From the NCBI GenBank assembly GCA_017857395.1, contig JAFMDF010000013.1, positions 1 to 64,000 of the forward strand: a DNA stretch of 64,000 nt, in the 5' to 3' direction. The DNA is from Bacteroidota bacterium (GTDB lineage Bacteria > Bacteroidota > Bacteroidia > Chitinophagales > Saprospiraceae). The notes beneath the pieces were generated by a model. It ran no database searches. It saw only the letters and a program-made list of their open reading frames with translations, and was not told the origin of the DNA. Within the stretch, counting starts at the first letter, position 1; the number at the start of each line of letters is the position of its first letter. Shown here piece by piece: positions 37,108-47,200 of this stretch. The translations under genes were made by a program, and so were the position numbers.

Positions 37108-38556
37108 ATGCGCAAAAAAAATATTTCCCGACGACAATTCCTAGGACAAGCTAGTTGTGCCGCTATTGGTTCTACTGCCTTTTTATCTACTGCCTTAAAT
37201 TTAGGCATGATAAATACGGCAGCAGCTCGACCACATATTTTATCCAATGGCAATGATTATAAAGCCATGGTTTGTATTTTACTTGCAGGTGGGGCGGATT
37301 CTTTTAATATGTTAGTACCAACTAGTTCTGCTGATTACACAGAATATGCCGCTGTCAGAGGAGATTTGGCTTTGCCTTATGATATGGGCAATCCAGCTCA
37401 AAATCAAATTTTAGACCTCAATGGAACAGATGTATTAGGGAAAACCTATGGCGTTCACCAAGGTATGGGGGCTATTAGAGATTTATATAATGAGGGTAAT
37501 TTAGCGTTCCTTAGCAATATTGGTACCTTAGTAGAACCCATTGTAGATGTCGATGACCTTTATGGTAGCGGTAAGCAAATTCCACTAGGTTTATATTCTC
37601 ATGCTGACCAAATCATGCAATGGCAGACTTCTGTTCCCCAAAATAGAACAGCGGTGGGCGTGGGTGGTCGAATGGCGGATATGCTCAAAGATATGTGTGG
37701 ACTAGATGCGGTGTCGATGAATATTTCTTTGGATGGAAAAAATCGCTTTCAAGCAGGAAATTCAGTGATTGAGTTTTCTATTCCTAATAATGCCACACCC
37801 GATAATTTAGGGTTTGAAGCACCGCCAAGTTGGTGGCCGAGTCAAGGTTATTTAGCGCAGACTAGAAATCAAGCTGTCAATAATTTAGTAGAAGACGTTT
37901 ATTCCAATATATTTCAGAATACTTATGGTTCATTGACTCGACAAACAGTGGAAAGTATTGAGCTATTTAGGTCTGCCTTGGCTAGAAAAACAGATATTCC
38001 TGTGAATTTTAGCGATGCTCGCTTATCTCAAGATTTACGGATGATGGCAGATGTAATTAGTGTCAATAAACATTTGGGCAATCAACGACAAATATTCTTT
38101 ACTACCTTCGGTGGTTGGGATCATCATGATGAGGTATTGGACAATCAAGGTCGAATGTTACCGATTTTGAGTAATGCGATGAATGAATTTCAACAAGCTA
38201 TGAACCATCTTGGTTTACAAAATGACGTTGTTACTTTTACTATTTCTGATTTTTCTAGAACCTTGACTTCCAATGGTAATGGTTCAGACCATGCTTGGGG
38301 AGGCAATTCTATGATTATGGGAGGGGGAATTGATGGCGGTAAAATTTATGGTAATTATCCAATTTTAAACCTCAACGAATCTCTAAATGTAGATGAAAGA
38401 GGGCGATTTATTCCAACGACTTCTGTAGATGAATTTTATGCAGAATTGGCTTTATGGTTTGGCGCATCTCCTAATGATTTGTCCTACATACTGCCCAATA
38501 TTGGTAATTTTTATAGCTATTCGCCGAGTACGCCACCAATTGGGATGTTTCTTTAG
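37108..38556 (+). CDS. DUF1501 domain protein with Tat-like signal
   Basis: 482 residues starting RKKNISRRQFLGQASCAA, a twin-arginine-type signal, followed by the DUF1501 fold (arylsulfatase/alkaline-phosphatase related): MVCILLAGGADSFNMLVPT, GVHQGMGAIRDLYNEGNLAF, GLYSHADQIMQWQT, and near the C-terminus TISDFSRTLTSNGNGSDHAW. The alkaline-phosphatase-superfamily-like motifs suggest a metal site, but function is unknown. Paired with DUF1800, as is usual. The unit-repeat hairpin ends 7 nt before its ATG. Confidence 0.87.
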   Translation: MRKKNISRRQFLGQASCAAIGSTAFLSTALNLGMINTAAARPHILSNGNDYKAMVCILLAGGADSFNMLVPTSSADYTEYAAVRGDLALPYDMGNPAQNQILDLNGTDVLGKTYGVHQGMGAIRDLYNEGNLAFLSNIGTLVEPIVDVDDLYGSGKQIPLGLYSHADQIMQWQTSVPQNRTAVGVGGRMADMLKDMCGLDAVSMNISLDGKNRFQAGNSVIEFSIPNNATPDNLGFEAPPSWWPSQGYLAQTRNQAVNNLVEDVYSNIFQNTYGSLTRQTVESIELFRSALARKTDIPVNFSDARLSQDLRMMADVISVNKHLGNQRQIFFTTFGGWDHHDEVLDNQGRMLPILSNAMNEFQQAMNHLGLQNDVVTFTISDFSRTLTSNGNGSDHAWGGNSMIMGGGIDGGKIYGNYPILNLNESLNVDERGRFIPTTSVDEFYAELALWFGASPNDLSYILPNIGNFYSYSPSTPPIGMFL

Positions 38557-38597
38557 GAATATTGAATAGGCTTGAATAAATTTTTATAAAATATAAA

Positions 38598-38664
38598 CCA
38601 GTTACCAATAGTCTTACTTAAATAGTAAAAAACAGACAAACTGGTAACTGACAACTGGCAACTG
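38598..38664. repeat. 7-nt unit array before the PA14/T9SS gene
   Basis: The right block 38639-38664 is AACTGGT, AACTGAC, AACTGGC, AACTG in 7-nt steps; the left word CCAGTTACC (38598-38606) pairs with it only over about 8 bp. It looks like a degraded or half element and ends 3 nt before the ATG. Confidence 0.65.
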
Positions 38665-38667
38665 TCT

Positions 38668-41241
38668 ATGCATCGTTTTATCTTATTTATCCTACTTACC
38701 TTGATTACGCAGGAAGGCATTAGCCAATGTGATACTTTGCAAGGAGAAGTTAGATTGAGGTTTTTTCAAGACATCTTTGTCTATCAATGGGATAATCCAT
38801 TCGTTGATTTGAATCATACCGATGCTTTTCCAAATAATCCTGATTATGTGCGGACGATTTATTCTTTGTCTACGCCCAGTAATTATGCGGATTATTACGG
38901 TGCTCAGATAAAGGGCTATATTCGTACCGATATTGGCGGGGAGGTTATTTTTAATGTAAATGCAGATGATACCGTTTCCTTCCGTTTAAGTACAGACAAC
39001 ACCATAGGTAATTTAGTAACGATAAATGCAGATACGAATCATCTTGCTGATTTGGATACCATTACATTAGCTGCTAATCAATATTATTATTTTGAATTAA
39101 CGCATTTTGAAATAGGAGGAGCAGATTTTGCAAGCGTAGAATGGAAAGGCGATTTCTTAACGGGTGGAATTAGTACCCCAAACTGGATTACCGTTGGGGG
39201 CGATTATTTGTATAATGTATGTGAACCTATTTGTGAGGACAGAGGCACTGCTTGTAATGATGGTGACCCCAATACTCAAAATGACCAATGGGATGGAAAT
39301 TGTAATTGTGTAGGCGACCCTGTGACGACTAATGCTTGTGTCGGAGAACGAGGATTGGTGCAAACTTATCTTTATTATAATCTTCCTGATGAAGGAATAG
39401 CGCCCGTTGATAGTGTCATTGATAATAATGTTCATCCCGATACTGTAGAAACCTTAGATAGATTATTTATTGAAACTTATTTTACCAATAATGGGGGGAT
39501 TCCTAATTATGGAACTTATTTCCAGGGCTATGTCTCTGTACCCGTGACAGGTTATTATAGTTTTAATATTACGGGAAGTCACCAGAGTATATTCTATATC
39601 AGTTCGGATGATACACCTGCTAATAAAACGGCTAATGAAATATGGACTTATTGGTGGGCAGGCCCTTATGAACATGAGGTAGATTATGGTAATAACCCGC
39701 ATGACCAAACAGCAGCGGATGTTTTTATGGAAGCAGGACGCTATTACTATGTAGAGTTGCGGCATAAAGGAGCAGATGATGCTTGGCAAAACTTTAACCT
39801 TTATTGGAAAACACCTTACCAAATACAAAATGAATGGAAGCGTATCCCTACCTTCTACTTTTTTGATTACACTTGTGAAGCGATGTGCATCAAAAGTGGG
39901 GTAGGTTGTAATGATAACGACCCTTATACCGCCAATGATCAATGGGACGGTAATTGTAACTGTACTGGAATACCCTGTACTTTGCCTGATTGTGATGACC
40001 CTACTACGTCTTATAATGCAGCCGAAGAATGCGAAACCACTAACCTTATAGATAACCGTGCCGATGATGCGTGGCTATCTTGTGCCCCATTGAGTGATGC
40101 GCCCAATACTGCTCGAAATGGCAATCATTGGATACAATACGATTTTGGTGGCGCTTATAATTTAGGAACGACTCAAGTATGGAATTATAATGTGACTGGA
40201 GCGACTGCTTCTGGTTTTCAACAGGTAGTGATTGATTATTCAACGGATGGCATTCATTGGCAAGAATTGGGGATTTATAATTGGAATTTAGCAACAGGCG
40301 CTACCGATTATGAAGGATTTGTTGGCCCTGATTTTACGAATATTACGGCTCGGTATGTTTTAATTAGTTCGATGGATGACCCGAATTCCTGTCGAGGGAT
40401 TCACAAAATTGCTTTTAATGCGGTGAGTTGCCCTAATATTGCATTTACCAATCCTCAAATAGACCCTACTTTTCTAAACCAAAACGGAATAAATACCGTC
40501 AATGTAGGGGTTACGGGCGGAGAAGCGGCTATTAATTCAGTAGCTTTATTTTTAAATGATACTTGGATTGCGGCGGATAATACCGCACCTTATGATTTTG
40601 CTAATTTACCCGAATTACAAAATTTAGCTGATGGAGATTACCAATTAAGTGCGATGGTAACAGATGCGAATGGAACGGAATGTGAATTAGCAACCCAATT
40701 GCATGTAGTGGAATTAGCTACTATTCCATGTGAAGGAAATACTTTGAATTTAGACACTTCCACTGCTAATATTTATCGGACAGAATCGACTATCACTTCA
40801 ACGAGCATTATTAATTCTCCTAATCCGATTCATTATATAGCTGCTGAATCTATAACTTTAATGGCGGGCTTTCATGCACAAGCAGGTAGTGATTTTACTG
40901 CCATGATAGCGGATTGTTCTGTGGCATCTATTAGGGAGTCATTGGCACAAACTAAAACAAGCAATCCATTCAAAGGAATACCTACAATAAAACTTTTTCC
41001 GAATCCAGTTGTGGATAATTTTACTTTAGAAATAAATGCCTTTCAAGCTGGAAAAGTGGATATTCGAGTATATGATGTGCTAGGTAAAGAAATAGGGATT
41101 TTAACTAGACAACAAAATATTAATAAAGGATTGTCTACTATCGCCTTACCTGCTGAATCTTTGACGACTGGTTTGTATTATTGCAAGATTCGCATTGGAG
41201 AAGCCGATTTTACTAAGTCTTTTGTTCGGGTGGATAGGTAA
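38668..41241 (+). CDS. PA14/discoidin multidomain protein with T9SS tag
   Basis: 857 residues, signal peptide (LFILLTLITQEGIS). Domains in order: PA14-like (about 25-145), a Cys motif of the CNDGDPNTQNDQWDGNCNC type (about 190-215), a second PA14-like domain (about 225-385), the Cys motif again, an F5/8 type C-like region (NHWIQYDFGGAYNLG, about 455-590), an Ig-like segment (about 610-680), a GFHAQAGSDFTAMI repeat, and a type A sorting domain (LFPNPVVDNFTLEI to the end, about 775-857). T9SS exports it and usually anchors it on the cell surface. Likely an adhesin or carbohydrate-binding protein. Confidence 0.88.
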   Translation: MHRFILFILLTLITQEGISQCDTLQGEVRLRFFQDIFVYQWDNPFVDLNHTDAFPNNPDYVRTIYSLSTPSNYADYYGAQIKGYIRTDIGGEVIFNVNADDTVSFRLSTDNTIGNLVTINADTNHLADLDTITLAANQYYYFELTHFEIGGADFASVEWKGDFLTGGISTPNWITVGGDYLYNVCEPICEDRGTACNDGDPNTQNDQWDGNCNCVGDPVTTNACVGERGLVQTYLYYNLPDEGIAPVDSVIDNNVHPDTVETLDRLFIETYFTNNGGIPNYGTYFQGYVSVPVTGYYSFNITGSHQSIFYISSDDTPANKTANEIWTYWWAGPYEHEVDYGNNPHDQTAADVFMEAGRYYYVELRHKGADDAWQNFNLYWKTPYQIQNEWKRIPTFYFFDYTCEAMCIKSGVGCNDNDPYTANDQWDGNCNCTGIPCTLPDCDDPTTSYNAAEECETTNLIDNRADDAWLSCAPLSDAPNTARNGNHWIQYDFGGAYNLGTTQVWNYNVTGATASGFQQVVIDYSTDGIHWQELGIYNWNLATGATDYEGFVGPDFTNITARYVLISSMDDPNSCRGIHKIAFNAVSCPNIAFTNPQIDPTFLNQNGINTVNVGVTGGEAAINSVALFLNDTWIAADNTAPYDFANLPELQNLADGDYQLSAMVTDANGTECELATQLHVVELATIPCEGNTLNLDTSTANIYRTESTITSTSIINSPNPIHYIAAESITLMAGFHAQAGSDFTAMIADCSVASIRESLAQTKTSNPFKGIPTIKLFPNPVVDNFTLEINAFQAGKVDIRVYDVLGKEIGILTRQQNINKGLSTIALPAESLTTGLYYCKIRIGEADFTKSFVRVDR

Positions 41242-41246
41242 CCGTA

Positions 41247-41321
41247 AGTAGCTTGGGCTTCTAGCCTGAGTAGTATTTTTTTTGCTAGAATCCGCTACTC
41301 GGACTAGAAGCCCAAGCTACT
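41247..41321. repeat. 27-bp hairpin after the PA14/T9SS gene
   Basis: Arms 41247-41273 and 41295-41321 pair over 27 bp with two mismatches. A run of eight T lies in the loop. The right arm has the CTACTCGG-7 nt-GCCCAAGCTACTT arrangement also seen at 7137-7164. Confidence 0.85.
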
Positions 41322-41356
41322 TTTGGCAAGGGATGCTATCTTTTTAATAAATTTGC

Positions 41357-41364
41357 TATCTTTG
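41357..41364 (+). promoter_or_regulatory. -7 element candidate for sensor kinase operon
   Basis: TATCTTTG matches TAnnTTTG, 37 nt upstream of the TTG start. No TTTG at standard -33 distance. Confidence 0.35.
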
Positions 41365-41400
41365 AAATCGTAATCCATAAAACCCTAATAAATTAAAACT

Positions 41401-44265
41401 TTGTCTGTAGCAAAAAAACTTAGACAAACCCTTCTTTTCTATGCTCTATTTTTGATAGCCTCATTTTTTTCAATAAAAATACAGGCGGAGACTTTTGTAC
41501 TTCAAGAGTGGCAAACGACTTATAATTTATTGCCATTTACAGAAATTGCAGTAGATAAAACAGGCATAATTCCTACAGAAAATATTGCCAATCAATTATC
41601 AAAACTTTCTTTTCACAAATTAGGACAACAAGACTTTGACTTAGTAGCCAAGCAGTATTATTGGGGGAAATTTGAATTAGAAAATAACTTACCTGAGGGA
41701 GCTAAATATAAGGAGTGGATATTAGACATGTCTTATTCCTTGACGGAGTTTGACGTTTTTTTTCAAACACCTGAGGGTACTTACCAACATCAATTAAATG
41801 GCATTTTTCGACCGCATCAATTAAAAGATTTTGTCCCTAAATTAGAAGGAAGTTTTACCAAAATCATCTTACCTCCGAACCAAACCATTAGCGTTTTTTT
41901 TCGCGGCAAAAGCAGTCGTATAGCTATTCGACCCAATTTTAGAGTGCGCTTGCAGCATATCACTAGCTTCTATGAGGAATTGCAAACTGACCAAAGAAAT
42001 CACGCTTTCTTCATTGGTTTTATTGTGATGATGTTGCTGTATAATGTTATCCTTTACTTTTTTGGTCGAGACAAAAGCTTTATTTTTTATTCTATTTATT
42101 TGTTGACCCTGATTATTTATTCTTCCTATAGTACAGGAGATTTAGCAGATTGGTTAGAACCTACCTTGTTTCCCAATCATCCAGAATATAGCTATTTGGG
42201 AAAATTGGTCATTTATTTAGGTTTAATGGCTTATATCGCCTTTATGCGGAGTTTTTTAAAATTAGACCAATTATTACCCAAATGGGATGTATTTTTTAAC
42301 CGATTGTTTTGGATAGGACTGCCTTGGATAGTGGTAGATTTTATCGTTATTCTGCAATCTGGTTTTAGCTATGTGGATGCAGACCCTATAACTTTTGTCT
42401 ATATCCTCTTATTCTTTTTTTCCAACTTAATTTTCATTTACCACCTTTCTAAAACGAAGGATAAAAAAGGATACTTTATCGTTGCTGGTATTATAGTTTG
42501 GTTTGGCGGGGCTATCCTAACGCTGATAAGTTGGCTACAATCACCTGCCTTTGCGCTCATCTATTTAAAAATCGGTTCTATTCTAGAGATTATTACTTTT
42601 TCTTTAGGGTTAGCTTATCGACAAAGAGAACATGTAAAAGCTAAACAACAAGCTTATTTCCAACTAGAGAAAAATAAAATCTTGCAGCAACAAGAACAAG
42701 CAGAAACACAACGATTAAAAGAACTGGATGAATTAAAGAGTAATTTATACACCAATATTACCCATGAATTTCGCACTCCGTTAACGGTTATTATGGGCGT
42801 GAATGATAACATAAGTGGGCATGAAGCCGAACGTAAGTTAATTCGCAGGAATAGTAAAAATTTATTACAACTGATTAACCAACTGCTTGATTTATCAAAG
42901 GTAGAATCGGCCAACTTAGAGCTTCATAAAATCAAAGGAGATATTATTAATTATATCCATTACCTAACGGAATCCTTTCAATCACTAGCCGCGGAGAAGG
43001 GTATTCAATTGGTGTTTTATTCAGAAGTAGATAGTCAAATAATGGATTATGATGAGATTAAAATTCAACATATTATCTATAACCTTTTGTCTAATGCCTT
43101 AAAATTTACAGGTGAAAAAGGAAAGGTGATTTTACATCTTCAAAAAATAATCGTAGCCAATCAACCCCATTTAAAAATAAAAATTATGGACACAGGGATT
43201 GGCATTCCTACTGACCTAATTCCTCATATTTTTGACCGATTTTATCAGGTGGATAATACGCTTACTCGAAGAGGAGAAGGTACTGGGATTGGCCTAGCCT
43301 TAGTGAAAGAATTGGTACAATTGATGGAAGGTTCGATTGAGGTACAAAGTAAGGAGGGAAAAGGAACGGAATTTATAATTAACCTACCCATAATTGATGA
43401 ATTAGCGGAAACTAGTTTCGTTCCTCGTAATAAAATAGCGATGGATGAAATTTTAGTAGCAACAACTGACAAGAAAAATGTAGACTCATTACCTATTTTT
43501 AATCCCGAAACCGATTCAACTAAACCCATCTTATTGGTGGTCGAAGATAATAAAGATGTTACCAGCTATATTCAATCCATTTTACAAAACGATTATACGA
43601 TTCATACTGCAGAAAATGGACAATTAGGCATTGATACTGCCATCGAAATTTTACCTGATATTATTATTAGTGATGTTATGATGCCACTAAAAAATGGCTA
43701 TGAAGTTTGTGAAACCTTAAAAGAAGACGAACGCACCAGCCATATTCCCATTATTTTATTAACTGCAAAAGCAGGACAAACGGCTAAAATGGAAGGCTTG
43801 AAATACGGGGCAGATGCCTATTTAACGAAGCCTTTTGATAAGGAAGAATTAATGCTTCGTTTAGAAAAGTTAGTCTTGCTTAGAAAAAAACTGCATGCAA
43901 GGTTTGCGATTCCCTTAGTGATAACTTCTCCTACTCCTGCGGAGCAAAGAGAAACAGACTTTATCAAAAAAATAGAAGCTATTATTATCGACCAGCTGGA
44001 CAATGCAGCTTTTAGTGTACCTCAATTAGCGGAAAGTTGTCAAATGAGTCAAACCCAAGCTTATCGGAAAATAAAAGCGATTACAAATAAAACGCCTTCC
44101 CAATTTATTCGCCTTATTCGTTTAAAAAAAGGCAAGACTTTACTAGAAAATAGTAACTTAACTATATCGGAAATTGCCTATGAAATTGGATTTACAGATC
44201 CTAATTATTTTTCTCGCACTTTCCAACAAGAATTTGGTGTTTCTCCAAGAGACTTTCGCAAGTAA
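41401..44265 (+). CDS. Hybrid sensor kinase: 7TMR-DISM, HisKA, receiver, AraC
   Basis: 954 residues starting at TTG; no ATG precedes the signal/transmembrane segment, so TTG is required. An extracellular 7TMR-DISM sensing domain (about 35-180) and seven-helix membrane domain (about 195-405) lead into a histidine kinase (ITHEFRTPL, H455; ATPase with NALKF and GIGLALVKEL), a receiver (D758 in SDVMMP), and an AraC-type DNA-binding domain (FTDPNYFSRTFQQEFG). All two-component steps and promoter binding are in one protein, as in the HTCS of Bacteroides. It precedes a paralogue by 28 nt to its ATG. Likely targets include the neighbouring secreted proteins. Confidence 0.92.
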   Translation: MSVAKKLRQTLLFYALFLIASFFSIKIQAETFVLQEWQTTYNLLPFTEIAVDKTGIIPTENIANQLSKLSFHKLGQQDFDLVAKQYYWGKFELENNLPEGAKYKEWILDMSYSLTEFDVFFQTPEGTYQHQLNGIFRPHQLKDFVPKLEGSFTKIILPPNQTISVFFRGKSSRIAIRPNFRVRLQHITSFYEELQTDQRNHAFFIGFIVMMLLYNVILYFFGRDKSFIFYSIYLLTLIIYSSYSTGDLADWLEPTLFPNHPEYSYLGKLVIYLGLMAYIAFMRSFLKLDQLLPKWDVFFNRLFWIGLPWIVVDFIVILQSGFSYVDADPITFVYILLFFFSNLIFIYHLSKTKDKKGYFIVAGIIVWFGGAILTLISWLQSPAFALIYLKIGSILEIITFSLGLAYRQREHVKAKQQAYFQLEKNKILQQQEQAETQRLKELDELKSNLYTNITHEFRTPLTVIMGVNDNISGHEAERKLIRRNSKNLLQLINQLLDLSKVESANLELHKIKGDIINYIHYLTESFQSLAAEKGIQLVFYSEVDSQIMDYDEIKIQHIIYNLLSNALKFTGEKGKVILHLQKIIVANQPHLKIKIMDTGIGIPTDLIPHIFDRFYQVDNTLTRRGEGTGIGLALVKELVQLMEGSIEVQSKEGKGTEFIINLPIIDELAETSFVPRNKIAMDEILVATTDKKNVDSLPIFNPETDSTKPILLVVEDNKDVTSYIQSILQNDYTIHTAENGQLGIDTAIEILPDIIISDVMMPLKNGYEVCETLKEDERTSHIPIILLTAKAGQTAKMEGLKYGADAYLTKPFDKEELMLRLEKLVLLRKKLHARFAIPLVITSPTPAEQRETDFIKKIEAIIIDQLDNAAFSVPQLAESCQMSQTQAYRKIKAITNKTPSQFIRLIRLKKGKTLLENSNLTISEIAYEIGFTDPNYFSRTFQQEFGVSPRDFRK

Positions 44266-44293
44266 TTGATTAATCACTAAAGTGTTAGTAGGA

Positions 44294-47200
44294 ATGAACC
44301 CTAAAATCATACTCATTTATGCTTGCTTGATAAGTTTATGTACGAGCCAAACTATTGTAAAAAGTTTTGCTCAAAGTAAGGAAACAGGCGCTCTTTTCAC
44401 TCATCAATATAATGAAGAAATTGAAATGGGGGCAAATTATATCTTTGACTTAGTAGAAGATAGTACAGGTGTTTTATATGCGATTAATTATTTTGAAACA
44501 GGAATTCTACAATATGATGGAGAAAAATGGGAAGATATTGAATTACCAAGAAACACTTACTTTCAATTAGCACTTGGGCCTGAGCAAATTATCTATGTTG
44601 GGGCTACTAATGATTTTGGTTATTTGAAAGCAGATACTTTAGGTCAAAAAACGTTTATTTCTTTACGCACCAAAATATCAACCGACCTACTGAATTTTGG
44701 GAGTATTCGAGGTGTTCAAGTTATAGGAGCGTCTATTTATTTTAGTTCTGTAAGTCATTTATTTTGCTATAATTCGCTAACAGAAGAACTGAAAATAATG
44801 GAGGTAAATCCTGCTACTGAAGGACTATTTGTAATAGATTCTGTACTGCATTTATGGCAACAAAATATTGGTTTAGTAAAATTGATGTCGGATAGTTTTC
44901 AGGTAGTAGTCCCAACAAAAAAGAAAATAAAAATTGCACTTGACCTAGGACAAGGAAAATACATAGTCGCTGAGAATAAGTCAATTAATGAACTACAAGG
45001 AACAAGCCTGACCCTTTATGATGGAGCGCAGCAATTGCCATTTGCACCAGTAGCAGAAAAATTAATTAAGCAGACTATATTTCAATGCGGTTTAAGATTG
45101 TCTAATGGAAATATTGCTTTAGGGACTAAAAATAAAGGGGTTTATATCTTTTCGATTGAGGGACAATTATTGCATCATTTAACTAAGGAAAATGGACTAT
45201 CTGGTAATTATGTACTTAGTTTATTTGAGAACAATCAGCAGCAGCTTTGGGTAGGACATTATGGTACAGGAATTTCTCAAATACAGTTAGGGAATCGAGT
45301 CACCCAGTTTCGAAAAGATGAAGTAGGTAATCCGCTTTATTTTTTACACGCCGCTAGATATAAAGATAAATTGCTGGTAGCGACCAATGGCAAAGAAGGA
45401 CTATATTATTTAGATACGTTGAGTCAATCTTTAAAGATTTTTAATCCTAAAATTCAAAGTATTGCAATAAAGAATATATTAGTGGTTGGTTCAGACTTAT
45501 TAACAATTATTGATGATTTTGTCATGCGGATTGATGAGCAAGCGATAGAATTGATTGATGATTTTAATAAAGGAGTTGATAGGGTGATACACCTTTCTTT
45601 ACAGGATTCCAATCGAGTTTTTGTAGGAACTACCAAAGAACTTTTTTCGATTTATAAACACCGTGAAAAATGGGTATTTGAGCAATTTATTGATGCTTTT
45701 CCAAAGGGAATAGAAGTGAAGACTATAGTAGAATCTCAGCCAGGAACTCTTTGGATTGGAACGACCGCTGCTGGTGGTTGGCGTTTAGATTTTCCAACAA
45801 TTGAGAGAAATATGGGAGGATTATCGACTCCAACCGTTAAACATTTTGGAGAAGAGGATGGTTTTTCAGGTTCTATTAGTACCCGACTACTTGGTGACAA
45901 AATAGTCTTTCAAAACGAATTTGACTGGATATATGATAGCCTTGCACAAAGTTTTACAAAAGATACTAGTTTTCAATACCCAATAGCTGTAGCGCATATT
46001 AGTTGGGCAATTTATGCTCAAAAAGAAACGAACCAATTTTATTGTTTTTTTAAATCAAAGCTAACGAATGAAATTAGTTTAGGGGTTTTTCGTGTTAACT
46101 CAAATGGCTTGTTTTTGTGGCACCCCATTCAGCATCCGCTTTTGAGTCAAGAAAGCTTAGGGGAGGTCGATAATCTGTTTATTGAGGAATCGGAAGTGCT
46201 TTGGTTGATTGGAGAGAGATTGACGAGGATTGATTTAAAACAGAAAGAAGTAGTATTTCCATTTCAAGCTCAAGTTCGCCAAGTGTATATCGGACAAGAT
46301 AGTTTAGTTTATGGAGGAACAGGAAATTGGCAGCATAATCAATTACCTTATATAGCCAATGACTTAAATTTTCGATATGCGGCTAATAACTTCCCGATTG
46401 CTGGTAAAAATAAATATCAGTCCAAATTAGAACCGTATGATAGCAAATGGTCAAATTGGGGGAATAAAATTGACCGAAATTACACCAACTTGCGAGAAGG
46501 TAATTATCAGTTTTTAGTTCGAGCCAAAGCCCCTGCTGGTGCAATTAGCGAGACAGGCAAGTTAGTCTTTCAAATTTTACCACCTTGGTATCGCACTTGG
46601 TGGAGTTATTTAGCTTACACACTTCTAGGGATTTTATTAGGTAGTCTTTTTTATCAATGGATAAAGCGTCGATTAGCACAGCAAAATGCCCAACAATTAG
46701 CTTTGCAAGAAGCAACAAAGATAAAAGAATTAGACGAATTAAAAAATCGACTATACACGAATATTACGCACGAATTTAGAACTCCTTTGACGGTTATACT
46801 AGGAATGACGGAGCAGAAGGTGAATGAAAAAGGACGAACTTTGATTCGCCGAAATGGCAAACATTTGCTTCGTTTGGTGAATCAATTATTGGATTTATCT
46901 AAACTAGAATCAGGCAACCTTTCTTTAGATAAAAAGAAAGGAAATATTATCGCTTATTTAGAATATTTGACCGAATCTTTTCATTCTATTGCTAGAGAAA
47001 AAGCTATTTCACTCATTTTTTATCCAGCTACTCCCGAAATAATGATGGATTATGATGAAATAAAAATCCAACATATTATCTATAATTTGATTTCGAATGC
47101 GCTTAAATTTACGCAGGAAGGCGGAAAAATCCTATTGGTTGCTCAACAGGAAACGGAACAAAATGGCTTGAAATTAATTGTCAAAGATTCGGGTATTGGG